A stretch of 61,580 nucleotides of DNA. Origin: Thermodesulfobacteriota bacterium (GTDB lineage Bacteria; Desulfobacterota_D; UBA1144). Position numbers and translations under genes: made by a program. Positions 1 to 8,857 of this stretch are shown one piece after another. The DNA is taken from positions 1 through 61,580 of the forward strand of contig JAURPH010000004.1 of assembly GCA_030835345.1 (NCBI GenBank), read 5' to 3'. The stretch's first letter is position 1; the number at the start of each line of letters is the position of its first letter. The notes beneath the pieces are model-generated. The model ran no database searches, was not told where the DNA came from, and was given only the letters and a program-made list of their open reading frames with translations.

Positions 1-2042
1 ACCTTAAACAACTTAACCAATATCCACTTATCAAACTCCTCTAACTTTTCAAAAGGAACTGTGCATGAAGAATCGAAATCTGAGATATTTCCAAGTAAAA
101 ACCTCAATGTATTTCTTAATTTTTTATACTTATCTTTAATTCCATCAATAATAGAATCAGAAATCCTTATTTCTGAGGAATAATCCTCTGATGCAACCCA
201 TAATCTTAAGATATCAGCACCACTAGAATTAATAATTTTTTGTGGATCAACAACATTATTTTTTGACTTAGACATTTTCTGACCCTTGCTATCAACAACA
301 AAACCATGAGTAAGAACACTTTTATAAGGCGAAATCGAATTGACTGCTACACAAGTAAGAAGACTGCTTTGAAACCAGCCTCTGTGTTGATCATTTCCTT
401 CTAAATATAAATCTGCTGGCAAAGAATCTTTTGAATTAAGAACTGTCTTCCAAGAAGTACCTGAATCAAACCAAACATCTAATGTATCGGTACCTTTAAC
501 AAGGACATTAGATAATTTTTTATGTTTAGTGGGAAGAAAATCAATAATATCTCTGCTCCACCATGATGAGGAGCCCTCTTTTTTAAATATTTCACAAATT
601 TGATTAATTGTTTCTTCATTTATAAAGATGTCATTCGAATCTTTATAGTAAAAAACAGGTATGGGTAATCCCCAAGATCTTTGTCGTGATATACACCAGT
701 CAGATCTTTGAGATACCATATTTGAAATTCTTTTAATAGAGGAACTTGGGTACCAACTTACTTTATTAATTTCATCTAATGCATTTAATTTGAATTTATC
801 AACAGAAGAAAACCATTGATAAGTAGATCTAAATATTGTTGGCTTACCCGTTCTCCAATCGTAAGGATATTTATGGTTATAATCTTCTTGTAACAACAAA
901 TAATCGACTTCAGAGAGATAGTTGATAACCTCTTCATTGCCTTCTTTTAAAACATTTAAACCTTGAAACCTTTTTGGAACTTCATCTGTAAACTTCCCAT
1001 ACTTGTCTACAGGCGAGAATATATCAATATTATTTTTAACACCTGTCATATAATCATCGGTTCCGTGACCTGGGGCTGTATGTACAAGACCAGTCCCATT
1101 TTCTCTGGTTACATAATCTGCCTCTAGGACTGAACACAATTCATTGGAAATAGGAGAAAAATACTTAAATAAAAGTAAGTCCTGGCCCATAAGTTCGTGA
1201 ATCTTTCTTAAGCTTTTACCAAGTTTATCCTCTATGGTTTTGGACAAACTCGTTTCAATTATTAAATGCTCGTTTTCTAATTTATATATACCATAAGTAA
1301 AATTTTTATTTATAGAAACTGCTTTATTTGCAGGCAATGTCCAAGGAGTAGTAGTCCAAATTAACAAAGAAACATTTTCAATTTTATCGATATCTTCTTG
1401 TAATTTAAATTTAACATAAACACTTTTAGATATATGGTTCTCTGGATACTCTAACTCTGCTTCTGCTAAAGCTGTCTGTGAACTTGGGCTCCAATTTACA
1501 GGCTTTAATCCTCTGTAAATATAACCTTTAAAATACATTTCTGAAAAAACTCTAATTTGATTGGATTCAAAAATTGGTGACATGGTAAGATACGGATTAT
1601 CCCAATCTGAAACAACACCAAGTCTCTTAAATTCCTCTCTTTGACTATTCACAAACTTCATTGCAAAATCTTCACATAAATTTCTAATTTCTAATTTAGT
1701 TATATCTTTTGTCTTAATTTTTTTTGAAACTTGATGTTCAATAGGTAGTCCATGACAGTCCCAGCCAGGTGTATATGCAATTGCTCTTCCTTGCACAGAA
1801 TTAAACTTTAAGATCATATCCTTTAAAATCTTGTTCAAACAATGACCAATATGAATTTTTCCATTGGCAAAAGGGGGTCCATCATGTAATTCAAACTTTT
1901 CCCCAGATTTATTAGCTAAAATCTCATATAAATTTATTGAATCCCAATAACTCAAAAAATTAGGCTCGTTGTTTGGTAGATTTGCCCTCATGGAAAAATC
2001 AGTTTTAGGGAGATTTAAAGTTTCATTGTAATCTTTGCTCAA
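1..2042 (-). CDS. ileS: Isoleucyl-tRNA synthetase (C-terminus outside window)
   Basis: Class I aminoacyl-tRNA synthetase that charges tRNA-Ile with isoleucine in the cytoplasm. About 680 codons are present; the frame is open to base 1, so roughly the last quarter (anticodon-binding end) is missing. Visible signatures are DGPPFANGKIHIGH, with HIGH at about residues 64-67, and KMSKS at about 589-593. The N-terminus (NETLNLPKTDFSMRANLP) is typical of IleRS. The start is TTG at 2042, directly after the TAG of the upstream gene, with AGG seven bases before it; no ATG fits the family N-terminus. The abutting stop/start suggests translational coupling with the small gene upstream. Confidence 0.97.
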   Translation of the reverse strand, partial: MSKDYNETLNLPKTDFSMRANLPNNEPNFLSYWDSINLYEILANKSGEKFELHDGPPFANGKIHIGHCLNKILKDMILKFNSVQGRAIAYTPGWDCHGLPIEHQVSKKIKTKDITKLEIRNLCEDFAMKFVNSQREEFKRLGVVSDWDNPYLTMSPIFESNQIRVFSEMYFKGYIYRGLKPVNWSPSSQTALAEAELEYPENHISKSVYVKFKLQEDIDKIENVSLLIWTTTPWTLPANKAVSINKNFTYGIYKLENEHLIIETSLSKTIEDKLGKSLRKIHELMGQDLLLFKYFSPISNELCSVLEADYVTRENGTGLVHTAPGHGTDDYMTGVKNNIDIFSPVDKYGKFTDEVPKRFQGLNVLKEGNEEVINYLSEVDYLLLQEDYNHKYPYDWRTGKPTIFRSTYQWFSSVDKFKLNALDEINKVSWYPSSSIKRISNMVSQRSDWCISRQRSWGLPIPVFYYKDSNDIFINEETINQICEIFKKEGSSSWWSRDIIDFLPTKHKKLSNVLVKGTDTLDVWFDSGTSWKTVLNSKDSLPADLYLEGNDQHRGWFQSSLLTCVAVNSISPYKSVLTHGFVVDSKGQKMSKSKNNVVDPQKIINSSGADILRLWVASEDYSSEIRISDSIIDGIKDKYKKLRNTLRFLLGNISDFDSSCTVPFEKLEEFDKWILVKLFK

Positions 2043-2384
2043 CTATTTACCTATTAAAACCTTATTCATATTATCATAAATTTTTCTCGAAAAAAGAACC
2101 CATTGATCCCAGATATCATTATTATAATTTTCCTGCTTTATAGTTTTAACCATCCTTAGTCCATAATCTTCATCAGTAATCTCTATTTCATCTTCTGACT
2201 TAATGTTTTTATTGAAGGCTTTTCCTAATAACTGAATAATTTTTACAGATTTCTCGTCCATATCCCTGTATTCGGTAATTAAGAGTTTAAGACCTCTAAT
2301 TTTTGAATCACCAGACATCATAGTAGAGCCCATCCCCCAACCTTTCTTTGCACGAGGAGTTTCTGCTCTTATTTGCATATCCAT
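2043..2384 (-). CDS. Hypothetical protein upstream of ileS
   Basis: I do not recognise this 113-residue protein. It has no signal peptide or membrane segment. The N-terminal third is basic with a Gly/Met patch (KKGWGMGSTMMSGDSK); the rest is mixed alpha/beta-like with an acidic stretch (EDEIEITDED) and a Trp-rich end (NNDIWDQWVLF). A longer form starting with GTG at 2399 is possible, but ATG at 2384 sits exactly six bases behind TATTAT (2396-2391), the same arrangement seen at other operon heads here. The stop abuts the TTG start of ileS, so the two are probably co-transcribed. Function unknown. Confidence 0.7.
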   Translation of the reverse strand: MDMQIRAETPRAKKGWGMGSTMMSGDSKIRGLKLLITEYRDMDEKSVKIIQLLGKAFNKNIKSEDEIEITDEDYGLRMVKTIKQENYNNDIWDQWVLFSRKIYDNMNKVLIGK

Positions 2385-2396
2385 ATACTTATAATA
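2385..2396 (-). promoter_or_regulatory. Predicted -10 element and leaderless start for the ileS operon
   Basis: TATTAT at 2396-2391 is followed by six bases and then ATG at 2384, which would put transcription start on or next to the start codon. CTGAAA at 2420-2415 could be a weak -35. The arrangement is seen; the promoter function is inferred. Confidence 0.45.
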
Positions 2397-2437
2397 CACC
2401 TAATTAAATTTAAATTTCAGTAAAAAAAATACTATGA

Positions 2438-2449
2438 TAAAGTTTTAAA
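2438..2449 (+). promoter_or_regulatory. Predicted -10 element and leaderless start for the SDR operon
   Basis: TAAAGT at 2438-2443, then six bases, then ATG at 2450. There is no Shine-Dalgarno sequence and no clear -35. It lies back to back with the promoter of the divergent ileS operon in a gap of about 65 bases. Confidence 0.4.
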
Positions 2450-3139
2450 ATGATTGATAAACATACAATTTTGTTTACTGGACTAAGTGGTAATTTAGGT
2501 AGAGAAATCTTACCAAAATTTATAGATAAGAACTTTAACATTATTTCCACTTATTTTGATGATAAGGAACTAGACTTAATAAGCAAAGAACATTTAAAAT
2601 ATGTAAATTTTATTAAATGTAATCTAATTAAGGAAAAAGAGGTTGCTTCCCTTGAAAAACAAATCAAAAAACTTGATACAAGTGTTGATACCTTAATAAA
2701 TCTAGTTGGTGGTTTTTCATATGCAAAGATTCTTGAAACATCTTTAAATGATTTAATTAAAATGTTTGAACTTAATTTTTTTACTGTTTATAACATCTCG
2801 AAAATTGCACCAAGATTAATGACAGATTCATTAAACCCCTCAATGATCAATATTATTACTCCATATGCTGAACTCCCCGCCGAAGGTACATCTTTATATT
2901 CTTCATCAAAAGCAGCCTTGATGAACTTCTCAAAATCACTTGCACTCGAATTTAGAGAAAACAAAATTAGGGTTAATTCTCTGATGTGTAACACAATTGA
3001 TACCAAATTAAACAGGCGACTTATGCCTGAAGAAAATTTTGATACTTGGACAAAGCCTAAAGAGATTTTTGATACGATGTACATTATAATTAATGAGGAA
3101 TCCAAATTTATAAATGGAGAAGTAATTAGGCTAGATTAA
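2450..3139 (+). CDS. Short-chain dehydrogenase/reductase
   Basis: NAD(P)-dependent oxidoreductase of the classical SDR family, 229 residues. The nucleotide-binding motif is TGLSGNLGRE near the N-terminus, NLVGG is the NNAG-like motif, and the catalytic Tyr-Lys pair is in LYSSSKAALMNF around residue 150. The C-terminus (FINGEVIRLDG-like, here ending FINGEVIRLD) matches SDR fold ends. Substrate cannot be inferred. It heads a plus-strand operon with lpdA three bases downstream and the M20 peptidase after it; the metabolic link between these is unclear. Confidence 0.85.
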   Translation: MIDKHTILFTGLSGNLGREILPKFIDKNFNIISTYFDDKELDLISKEHLKYVNFIKCNLIKEKEVASLEKQIKKLDTSVDTLINLVGGFSYAKILETSLNDLIKMFELNFFTVYNISKIAPRLMTDSLNPSMINIITPYAELPAEGTSLYSSSKAALMNFSKSLALEFRENKIRVNSLMCNTIDTKLNRRLMPEENFDTWTKPKEIFDTMYIIINEESKFINGEVIRLD

Positions 3140-3142
3140 GTT

Positions 3143-4519
3143 ATGGACTATGAAATTTGCATAATTGGAGGAGGACCATCAGGTTATGTGGCTGCCATTG
3201 AAGCTAAAAGAAGAGGCTTAAGTGTTGTAATAATTGACCAAAATGAATTAGGTGGAACATGTTTAAACAATGGCTGCATACCATCAAAATCCCTACTCAA
3301 GGCTGCTGAATTCTATCAAGATTTATCTAATAACCCCGAAAAAAAAGGATTTAGTTTTCAGAACCTTTCTTTTGATTACGAATTAATTCTAAATAATAGT
3401 AAAAAAAATATAAAAAGACTGAAAAGTGGTCTAGAAAATCTCATTAAAAAGAAAGAAATCACTGTCATATATGGAAGTGCTAAATTTATAAATTCTAATT
3501 CAATTCAGATTATTAATGAAGATAAAAAAACCATAATCAATTCGAAAAATTTTATAATAGCAACAGGATCAAAACCTTATTATCCTAAAGGTTTTGATAA
3601 AGATGGGAAGACAATAATTGATAGCGATGATCTTTTAAACGAATCGAGCTTGCCGAATAGTATCTGTATTATTGGTGGTGGATATATAGGGCTAGAATTT
3701 GCATACCTTTATAACACTTTTGGAGTAGATGTGACTGTTTTAGAGAATCAAAAGTCAATTATTTCTAATATGGACACTGAGATCGTATCTTTATTAAAGA
3801 AAGATTTTATAAAATATGGAATCAAGATTTATGAAGATACGTTTATTAAAAATATATTAAAAAATTCAAATTCCGTAACAATTGAAATTGAGGGAGAAAA
3901 TAAAAAAAACTTGGAGTTTGATAAAATTCTTATATCAACGGGAAGAGTACCAAATACATCTAATTTAAACCTTGATTTTTTAAAGGTTGAAATGAATACA
4001 AAGGGGTATATTAAAACAAAAGATTTCCAGACATCTATAAAAAATATTTATGCAATCGGAGATACAATTTTAGGTCCAATGTTGGCACATAAGGCAAGTG
4101 ATGATGGTTTTGAAGTTATAAAATCGATATTAAATGAAGATTTATCTCAGCATAGCCCAATACCTTCATGTATTTATTGCCAACCAGAAATTGCATCTAT
4201 AGGTTATACAGAGGACCATTTAAAGCAGGAGAATATTAAATATAAAAAATCATCTTTCCCTTTTAAAGCAAATGGTAAAGCCCTCGCTCAGAATCAAGTT
4301 CAAGGATTATGTAAAATTCTAATTAACTATGAGGGTAAGATACTGGGTGCTCATATAATAGGAAAAGGAGCAACCGAAATGATTTCTGAAATATCATTAG
4401 CTATGGCTAACAATTTAACAATAGACAAAATAGCTAAAACTATTCATCCTCATCCTACACTTTCAGAGATTATTCATGAGTGTTCATTGGAATTAAGTGA
4501 CATAGGTAGGCATATTTAA
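3143..4519 (+). CDS. lpdA: Dihydrolipoamide dehydrogenase (E3)
   Basis: FAD-dependent disulfide oxidoreductase that reoxidises dihydrolipoamide in 2-oxoacid dehydrogenase complexes or the glycine cleavage system. At 458 residues it has normal length. Seen: N-terminal GGGPSGYVAAIEA (FAD), redox-active GGTCLNNGCIPSK, second Rossmann motif IGGGYIGLEFA, FAD motif YAIGDTI, and the C-terminal HPHPTLSEIIHE holding the catalytic His-Glu pair. No E1 or E2 gene is in the window, so its complex cannot be assigned. It follows the SDR gene by three bases and precedes the peptidase by one. Confidence 0.95.
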   Translation: MDYEICIIGGGPSGYVAAIEAKRRGLSVVIIDQNELGGTCLNNGCIPSKSLLKAAEFYQDLSNNPEKKGFSFQNLSFDYELILNNSKKNIKRLKSGLENLIKKKEITVIYGSAKFINSNSIQIINEDKKTIINSKNFIIATGSKPYYPKGFDKDGKTIIDSDDLLNESSLPNSICIIGGGYIGLEFAYLYNTFGVDVTVLENQKSIISNMDTEIVSLLKKDFIKYGIKIYEDTFIKNILKNSNSVTIEIEGENKKNLEFDKILISTGRVPNTSNLNLDFLKVEMNTKGYIKTKDFQTSIKNIYAIGDTILGPMLAHKASDDGFEVIKSILNEDLSQHSPIPSCIYCQPEIASIGYTEDHLKQENIKYKKSSFPFKANGKALAQNQVQGLCKILINYEGKILGAHIIGKGATEMISEISLAMANNLTIDKIAKTIHPHPTLSEIIHECSLELSDIGRHI

Positions 4520-4520
4520 A

Positions 4521-5642
4521 ATGATTAACAAAAAAAGAATGCTTAAAACTTTCTTAGAGCTTGTGCAAATTGACAGCGAATCACGAAAAGAAAAAAAGGT
4601 TGCTGATTATATTATTAAAAAAATTGCTAAATATAAGCTTCCATATAAGTTTGATAAATCCAAGAAGAAAACGGGTTCTGAGATTGGGAATTTAATAATA
4701 TACAAAAAATTTTCATCTAAAAATAAAACGATTGTCTTATCTTCTCACATGGACACTGTTGTTCCGGGTTTGGGAATTAAACCGATAATTAAGAAAAACC
4801 ATATTCAAAGTGATGAAAATACTATTCTAGGTGCCGACGATAAAAGTGGTTTAGCAATAATATTAGAAATTATTGAGACATTCGCAGAAAAAAAAATACC
4901 TCACCTTAATATTGAAGCTGCTATAACAACTTGTGAAGAGATAGGGTTATTAGGTGCAAAGTTTTTAGATTACAAACTTCTTAAATCAAAATCTGGAATA
5001 GTTTTGGATAGTACAAGCCCTGATAGATTAGTTGTAAAAGGTCCGTCCTCAGACTATTTTACTATTACAGTTACTGGCATAGAGGCTCATTCAGGCATAA
5101 ACCCTGAAAAAGGTATTAGTTCAATAAAAGTATCTGCAGAAATAATAAACAAAATCAAAACGGGCAAAATATTTAAGGATACAACTTTAAATATAGGAAA
5201 AATAAAAGGTGGATCGGCAATTAACATAGTCCCAGGTAAAACCGAAATACAATGTGAAATCAGAAGCCATAGAGAGAAAATAATAAATAATATTTTAAAT
5301 AAAATTAAAACTGATTTAATGAAAATAGAGAAAAAATATAAGAAAATAAATAAAGGGTTTATGATTACTATGAAAAAAGAAAGAATTTATGATTCAATAG
5401 ATATTCCTAAAAATGAAATGATTATCCAAAGAATAATCGCTGCTGCTAAAAAAAATAATTTTAAAACTTTGCCCGTTGAAACAGGCGGAGGTGCTGATGC
5501 CAATTTCTTTGTTAAAAATGGAATAAATACTGTAAACCTTGGGACCGGAATGAGAGAATTTCATACAAAAAAAGAAAAGTTAATTTTGAAAGAATTTTAT
5601 AAGGCTGCAGAAATTGTTTTTGATACTTTAGTCGATATCTAG
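4521..5642 (+). CDS. M20-family metallopeptidase, PepT-like
   Basis: Predicted cytoplasmic two-zinc aminopeptidase/tripeptidase of clan MH, 373 residues. Metal and catalytic motifs: SSHMDTV (His and catalytic Asp), GADDKSG (bridging Asp), TCEEIGLLGA (general base Glu and Glu ligand), and the dimerisation-domain motif EAHSGINPEKG. The C-terminal ligand His is probably in REFHTKKE. Overall order and length fit the PepT-like group rather than ArgE or DapE, but substrate specificity is not readable. Its 3' end overlaps the convergent HAD gene by 15 bases. Confidence 0.87.
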   Translation: MINKKRMLKTFLELVQIDSESRKEKKVADYIIKKIAKYKLPYKFDKSKKKTGSEIGNLIIYKKFSSKNKTIVLSSHMDTVVPGLGIKPIIKKNHIQSDENTILGADDKSGLAIILEIIETFAEKKIPHLNIEAAITTCEEIGLLGAKFLDYKLLKSKSGIVLDSTSPDRLVVKGPSSDYFTITVTGIEAHSGINPEKGISSIKVSAEIINKIKTGKIFKDTTLNIGKIKGGSAINIVPGKTEIQCEIRSHREKIINNILNKIKTDLMKIEKKYKKINKGFMITMKKERIYDSIDIPKNEMIIQRIIAAAKKNNFKTLPVETGGGADANFFVKNGINTVNLGTGMREFHTKKEKLILKEFYKAAEIVFDTLVDI

Positions 5643-6284
5643 TAGAAGAAAATCCTCTATTTCTCGATAAGAATTAAAAATGAAGTCAGCATCTTTTAAT
5701 AAACTTTCATCAAAAGTATTTGTAATTGAGGCACAATACATATCTGCAGATTTAGCAGCCATAATTCCACCTGGAGTATCTTCAATTACTAAACAATCAA
5801 TGGCTCTTATATTTTCAGATTCATTTAAAATATCGATAACCTTTTGAAAAGTTTCTGGATTAGGTTTTGAATAGTTAACATCATCGGCTGAAATTATCAC
5901 TTCAAAAAAAGATTCCAAATTAAATTTTTTCAAAATAGAAATAATCTCACTTCTTTTTGCACCAGATCCAATACATAAAATATATTTAGAAGAAAGTTTT
6001 TCAATTAGCTCACAAACTCCATCAAACAAAAGTCCATTATCAATCGAATATTTTTCAAAAAAGTTATTTTTATCTCTAATTAATTCATCGACTGTTTGTT
6101 TGTCATCAATCAGTTTTTCAAAAACCCCTTTATCATCAAAAGAAATAAAATTTTTATAGTAATCTTCCTCCGATATAGTAATATCATGATTTTTCAAGAC
6201 TTCATTAAAAGCCTGCAAATGTAAAGATTCGGAATCAAAAATAACACCATCGAAATCAAATATTAAAACCTTTAAATTTTCCAT
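5628..6284 (-). CDS. HAD-superfamily hydrolase (subfamily IA)
   Basis: Phosphatase or phosphomutase of the haloacid dehalogenase fold, 218 residues. Motif I FDFDGVIFDSE carries the nucleophile Asp and general acid Asp; motif II is in CIGSGAKR, motif III Lys in YSKPNPETF, and motif IV in VIEDTPGGIMAA. The alpha-helical cap lies between motifs I and II. This pattern fits beta-phosphoglucomutase or phosphoglycolate-phosphatase-like enzymes; the substrate is not decidable. Convergent with the M20 peptidase gene (15-base overlap) and divergent from hemB. Confidence 0.87.
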   Translation of the reverse strand: MENLKVLIFDFDGVIFDSESLHLQAFNEVLKNHDITISEEDYYKNFISFDDKGVFEKLIDDKQTVDELIRDKNNFFEKYSIDNGLLFDGVCELIEKLSSKYILCIGSGAKRSEIISILKKFNLESFFEVIISADDVNYSKPNPETFQKVIDILNESENIRAIDCLVIEDTPGGIMAAKSADMYCASITNTFDESLLKDADFIFNSYREIEDFLLLDID

Positions 6285-6323
6285 TATTATGTATCATAAT
6301 ATTTATTTAGATTATTAAAAGCT

Positions 6324-6357
6324 TTGCTTTTTATATTTTCTAAAACATAATGTTTTT
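6324..6357 (+). promoter_or_regulatory. Predicted hemB promoter, leaderless type
   Basis: TTGCTT at 6324-6329, a 16-base spacer, CATAAT at 6346-6351, then six bases to ATG at 6358. The predicted start of transcription falls on the start codon, and there is no ribosome binding site. Confidence 0.45.
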
Positions 6358-7335
6358 ATGATGATTAAAAGAGGAAGAAAATTAAGAAAATCTCAGAATC
6401 TGAGAGATTTAGTACAAGAAACAGTTTTAAGTGTTAACGATCTTATTCAACCCATTTTTATAATTGAGGGAAAAAATAAATCAGAAAAAATTTCATCTAT
6501 GCCTGGTATTAAAAGAAGATCCTTAGATTTGCAACTTGATTATATCAATAAATTGATAAAAAGGGGCATTAAATCAATCATATTGTTTCCATCTATTGAT
6601 GAGAAAAGAAAAAATTCTAAAGCAACTGAAGCCCTTAATCCTAAAGGCTTAATACCCAAAGCTATCCAAAAAATAAAAAAACAATTTCCTGATTTGGTTC
6701 TAATTACTGACATTGCCCTTGATCCATATAACAGCGATGGTCATGATGGAATTTTAAAGAATAATGAAATTTTGAATGATGAAACCGTATCAGTGCTTGT
6801 TAAACAAGCTCTTCTTCATGCTAAATGTGGTGCGGATTTTGTGTCACCATCTGACATGATGGATGGAAGAGTTTTTAAAATTAGAGAGACCCTTGATAAA
6901 AAAGGGTTTCATAACACGGGAATAATTTCTTACGCTGCAAAGTTTGCCTCTTGTCTTTATGGTCCTTTTAGGGATGCATTAAATTCAGAACCAAAAAAGG
7001 GAAACAAAAAAAGTTATCAGTTAAATCCTGCTAATTCTGATGAAGCACTAAAAGAATTAATCGATGATGAAAGTGAAGGTGCAGATATGTTAATCGTCAA
7101 ACCTGCGAGCTTATATTTGGATATTATTCATAAAGCAAATAGCTCTAGCCTGATACCCATAATTGCATATCAAGTTAGCGGGGAATATTCAATGATTAAA
7201 GTCTCAGCAAAGAATAATCTAATTGATCTAGACTCCGCTATATTCGAATCATTGATATCTATGAAAAGAGCTGGTGCCACTCTTATAATCTCATATTTTG
7301 CTGAATATATTGCTGATAAATTAAATAAAATCTAA
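6358..7335 (+). CDS. hemB: Delta-aminolevulinic acid dehydratase (porphobilinogen synthase)
   Basis: Condenses two aminolevulinate molecules to porphobilinogen in haem and sirohaem synthesis. Length is 325 residues, usual for the family. Both active-site lysines are visible, in SYAAKFAS and MLIVKPAS. The metal-site segment reads DIALDPYNSDGHDG, with Asp/Ala where zinc-type enzymes have cysteines, so this is the magnesium/potassium-type enzyme. Two adjacent ATG codons (6358, 6361) exist; the first is used here. It ends four bases into the convergent EamA gene. A CobA-HemD fusion for later tetrapyrrole steps is at 48620. Confidence 0.96.
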   Translation: MMIKRGRKLRKSQNLRDLVQETVLSVNDLIQPIFIIEGKNKSEKISSMPGIKRRSLDLQLDYINKLIKRGIKSIILFPSIDEKRKNSKATEALNPKGLIPKAIQKIKKQFPDLVLITDIALDPYNSDGHDGILKNNEILNDETVSVLVKQALLHAKCGADFVSPSDMMDGRVFKIRETLDKKGFHNTGIISYAAKFASCLYGPFRDALNSEPKKGNKKSYQLNPANSDEALKELIDDESEGADMLIVKPASLYLDIIHKANSSSLIPIIAYQVSGEYSMIKVSAKNNLIDLDSAIFESLISMKRAGATLIISYFAEYIADKLNKI

Positions 7336-7772
7336 CTCTGGATATAATCTTTGTAGTTTAATACAAAAACCCCGGCTATTATCAGAATTGTTCCAATAAT
7401 TTTTTCCATAGAAAAATCTTCTTTTAAAAAGAGAAAGCCATAAAAACAAGTAAATAGTGGGTAAATTGCAGTTAATGGCACAATCTTTGAAGCAGAGCTT
7501 CCAATTAAAGCATTAAAATAGATATAAATACCGATTGCTGCTAGGATTCCTGGCACGATTATCAATATAAGATTTTTTAAGTTTATTGAAGCAATAGAAG
7601 ATAAGTTTTGGTTTACAAGAAAAAAAGGAATTATCATGCAGGTGACCAAAACAAACCTAACAGTTAAAACAAGCATTGGATCCATAGATTTTAAGCTAAT
7701 CTTTTCAAAAATTGGAGCAAGTCCCCAAATTGCTGCTACTAAAAAAGCTAAAAAATTTGGATTATTCAGCAT
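7332..7772 (-). CDS. Single-domain EamA/DMT-family membrane protein
   Basis: Predicted inner-membrane transporter subunit of the drug/metabolite transporter superfamily. The product is about 146 residues with five hydrophobic segments, i.e. one EamA repeat instead of the usual two, so it probably works as a dimer. Seen: N-terminal AAIWGLAPIFEK, typical of EamA, and the late GTILIIAGVFVLN helix. I chose ATG 7772, which has GGGATTTAAT before it, over an upstream codon at 7790; it overlaps the end of the HAD gene by seven bases. Substrate unknown. Confidence 0.8.
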   Translation of the reverse strand: MLNNPNFLAFLVAAIWGLAPIFEKISLKSMDPMLVLTVRFVLVTCMIIPFFLVNQNLSSIASINLKNLILIIVPGILAAIGIYIYFNALIGSSASKIVPLTAIYPLFTCFYGFLFLKEDFSMEKIIGTILIIAGVFVLNYKDYIQS

Positions 7773-8461
7773 ATTAAATCCCATATACAATTTAATGAAT
7801 TAATTCTATTCTCAGATGGAGAGTTATCTTTGTCTCTATCTATTAAATAGCAAGCTAGTCCAATCTCTTTAGCTGCTAAAAAATCCAATTTTGGATTATC
7901 ACCAATATGAAGTGTATTTTCTAGTGACGCATTAGCATTAGATAAAGACTTGTAAAAGAAGTTTGGATCTGGTTTAGAAGAACCTGATTCTGACGAGATG
8001 GTAAAACAATCAATATATTTTGATATTCCAAAATGTTCACAAACATTGTAGATTCTTGAATCAAAATTAGAGGTAACAATCAACTTGAAATTTCTTTTTT
8101 TTGCCTCTTCCAAGAAAGGTAGTGTATCCTCAAAAATTTCCCAAGCATCCTTAGCGAAAAATTCATATAAATCATCGAAATAAGAATCAAAATCATCTAT
8201 CATTCCAAGCTCATTAAAAACATCAAAAACTAGTTCATACCACCATTTTTTTTCCGCAGCTACCAAATTTCGACCTGTTAAGCCAGAAAAATGAAGCCCT
8301 TTTCTGCTGTTAAAAAAATTTTTAAAAGAATTGGAAATATCTCTAGATTCGTAGTTATTCGAATATTTTTTTAAAATTTTATTATATGAATCCCCTAATC
8401 CATCCTTAATAAAAAATAGAGTATCAGCGGCATCTAATGAAATAGTATTGAATTTAGACAT
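7766..8461 (-). CDS. HAD-superfamily hydrolase (subfamily IA, HDHD3-like)
   Basis: Phosphatase of the haloacid dehalogenase fold, 231 residues. Motif I is SLDAADTLF (nucleophile Asp; the second Asp of the usual DxD is Ala-Ala-Asp shifted, as in some HDHD3-like proteins), motif II VTSNFDSR, motif III SKPDPNFF, motif IV GDNPKLDFLAA. A helical cap with many aromatic residues fills residues 20-100. Its start is only 20 bases from the divergent receiver-like gene. It is followed by, and overlaps, the EamA gene, which may be co-transcribed. Substrate not readable. Confidence 0.82.
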   Translation of the reverse strand: MSKFNTISLDAADTLFFIKDGLGDSYNKILKKYSNNYESRDISNSFKNFFNSRKGLHFSGLTGRNLVAAEKKWWYELVFDVFNELGMIDDFDSYFDDLYEFFAKDAWEIFEDTLPFLEEAKKRNFKLIVTSNFDSRIYNVCEHFGISKYIDCFTISSESGSSKPDPNFFYKSLSNANASLENTLHIGDNPKLDFLAAKEIGLACYLIDRDKDNSPSENRINSLNCIWDLIC

Positions 8462-8481
8462 AATAAAAGTAAAACTTAAAT

Positions 8482-8856
8482 ATGATTATACCTGTTGTGT
8501 CTAATGATATTATTTATTTTTCTAAACTACAATCTATAGTCAACCAGAAAAGATATGAATTAACACATGTTAAAAGTGAGGAGGATATAATAAATATAAT
8601 ATTAAAATGCAACTACCCGATATGTATTATTGATATAAATTCAGAACTAGTAGAGTCTGTCAATCTACAAGATGCTCTTAAAAACAGAGGCTGTCATTCA
8701 ATCGATACAATTGCTTATTATCCTCATATTAATACTAAACTAAAAGAAAAAGCAATTGATTTTGGTACCAATTTACAGGTTACAAGAAATCAGCTATTTA
8801 AGAATTTAAACAAAATACTGGATGACATACTATTTAATCAAATGTCAGAGTCGTAG
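8482..8856 (+). CDS. Hypothetical protein, receiver-domain-like fold
   Basis: A 124-residue protein I cannot assign to a known gene. The layout resembles a degenerate response-regulator receiver: hydrophobic beta-1 IIPVVSN with no acidic pair, a phospho-acceptor-like Asp in PICIIDINSE around residue 52, beta-4 IDTIAYYPH, and a basic C-terminal helix. The conserved beta-5 Lys is not evident, so phosphorylation is doubtful. No Shine-Dalgarno precedes ATG 8482. The small DUF1289 gene starts two bases after its stop, so the two look co-transcribed. Confidence 0.6.
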   Translation: MIIPVVSNDIIYFSKLQSIVNQKRYELTHVKSEEDIINIILKCNYPICIIDINSELVESVNLQDALKNRGCHSIDTIAYYPHINTKLKEKAIDFGTNLQVTRNQLFKNLNKILDDILFNQMSES

Positions 8857-8857
8857 A

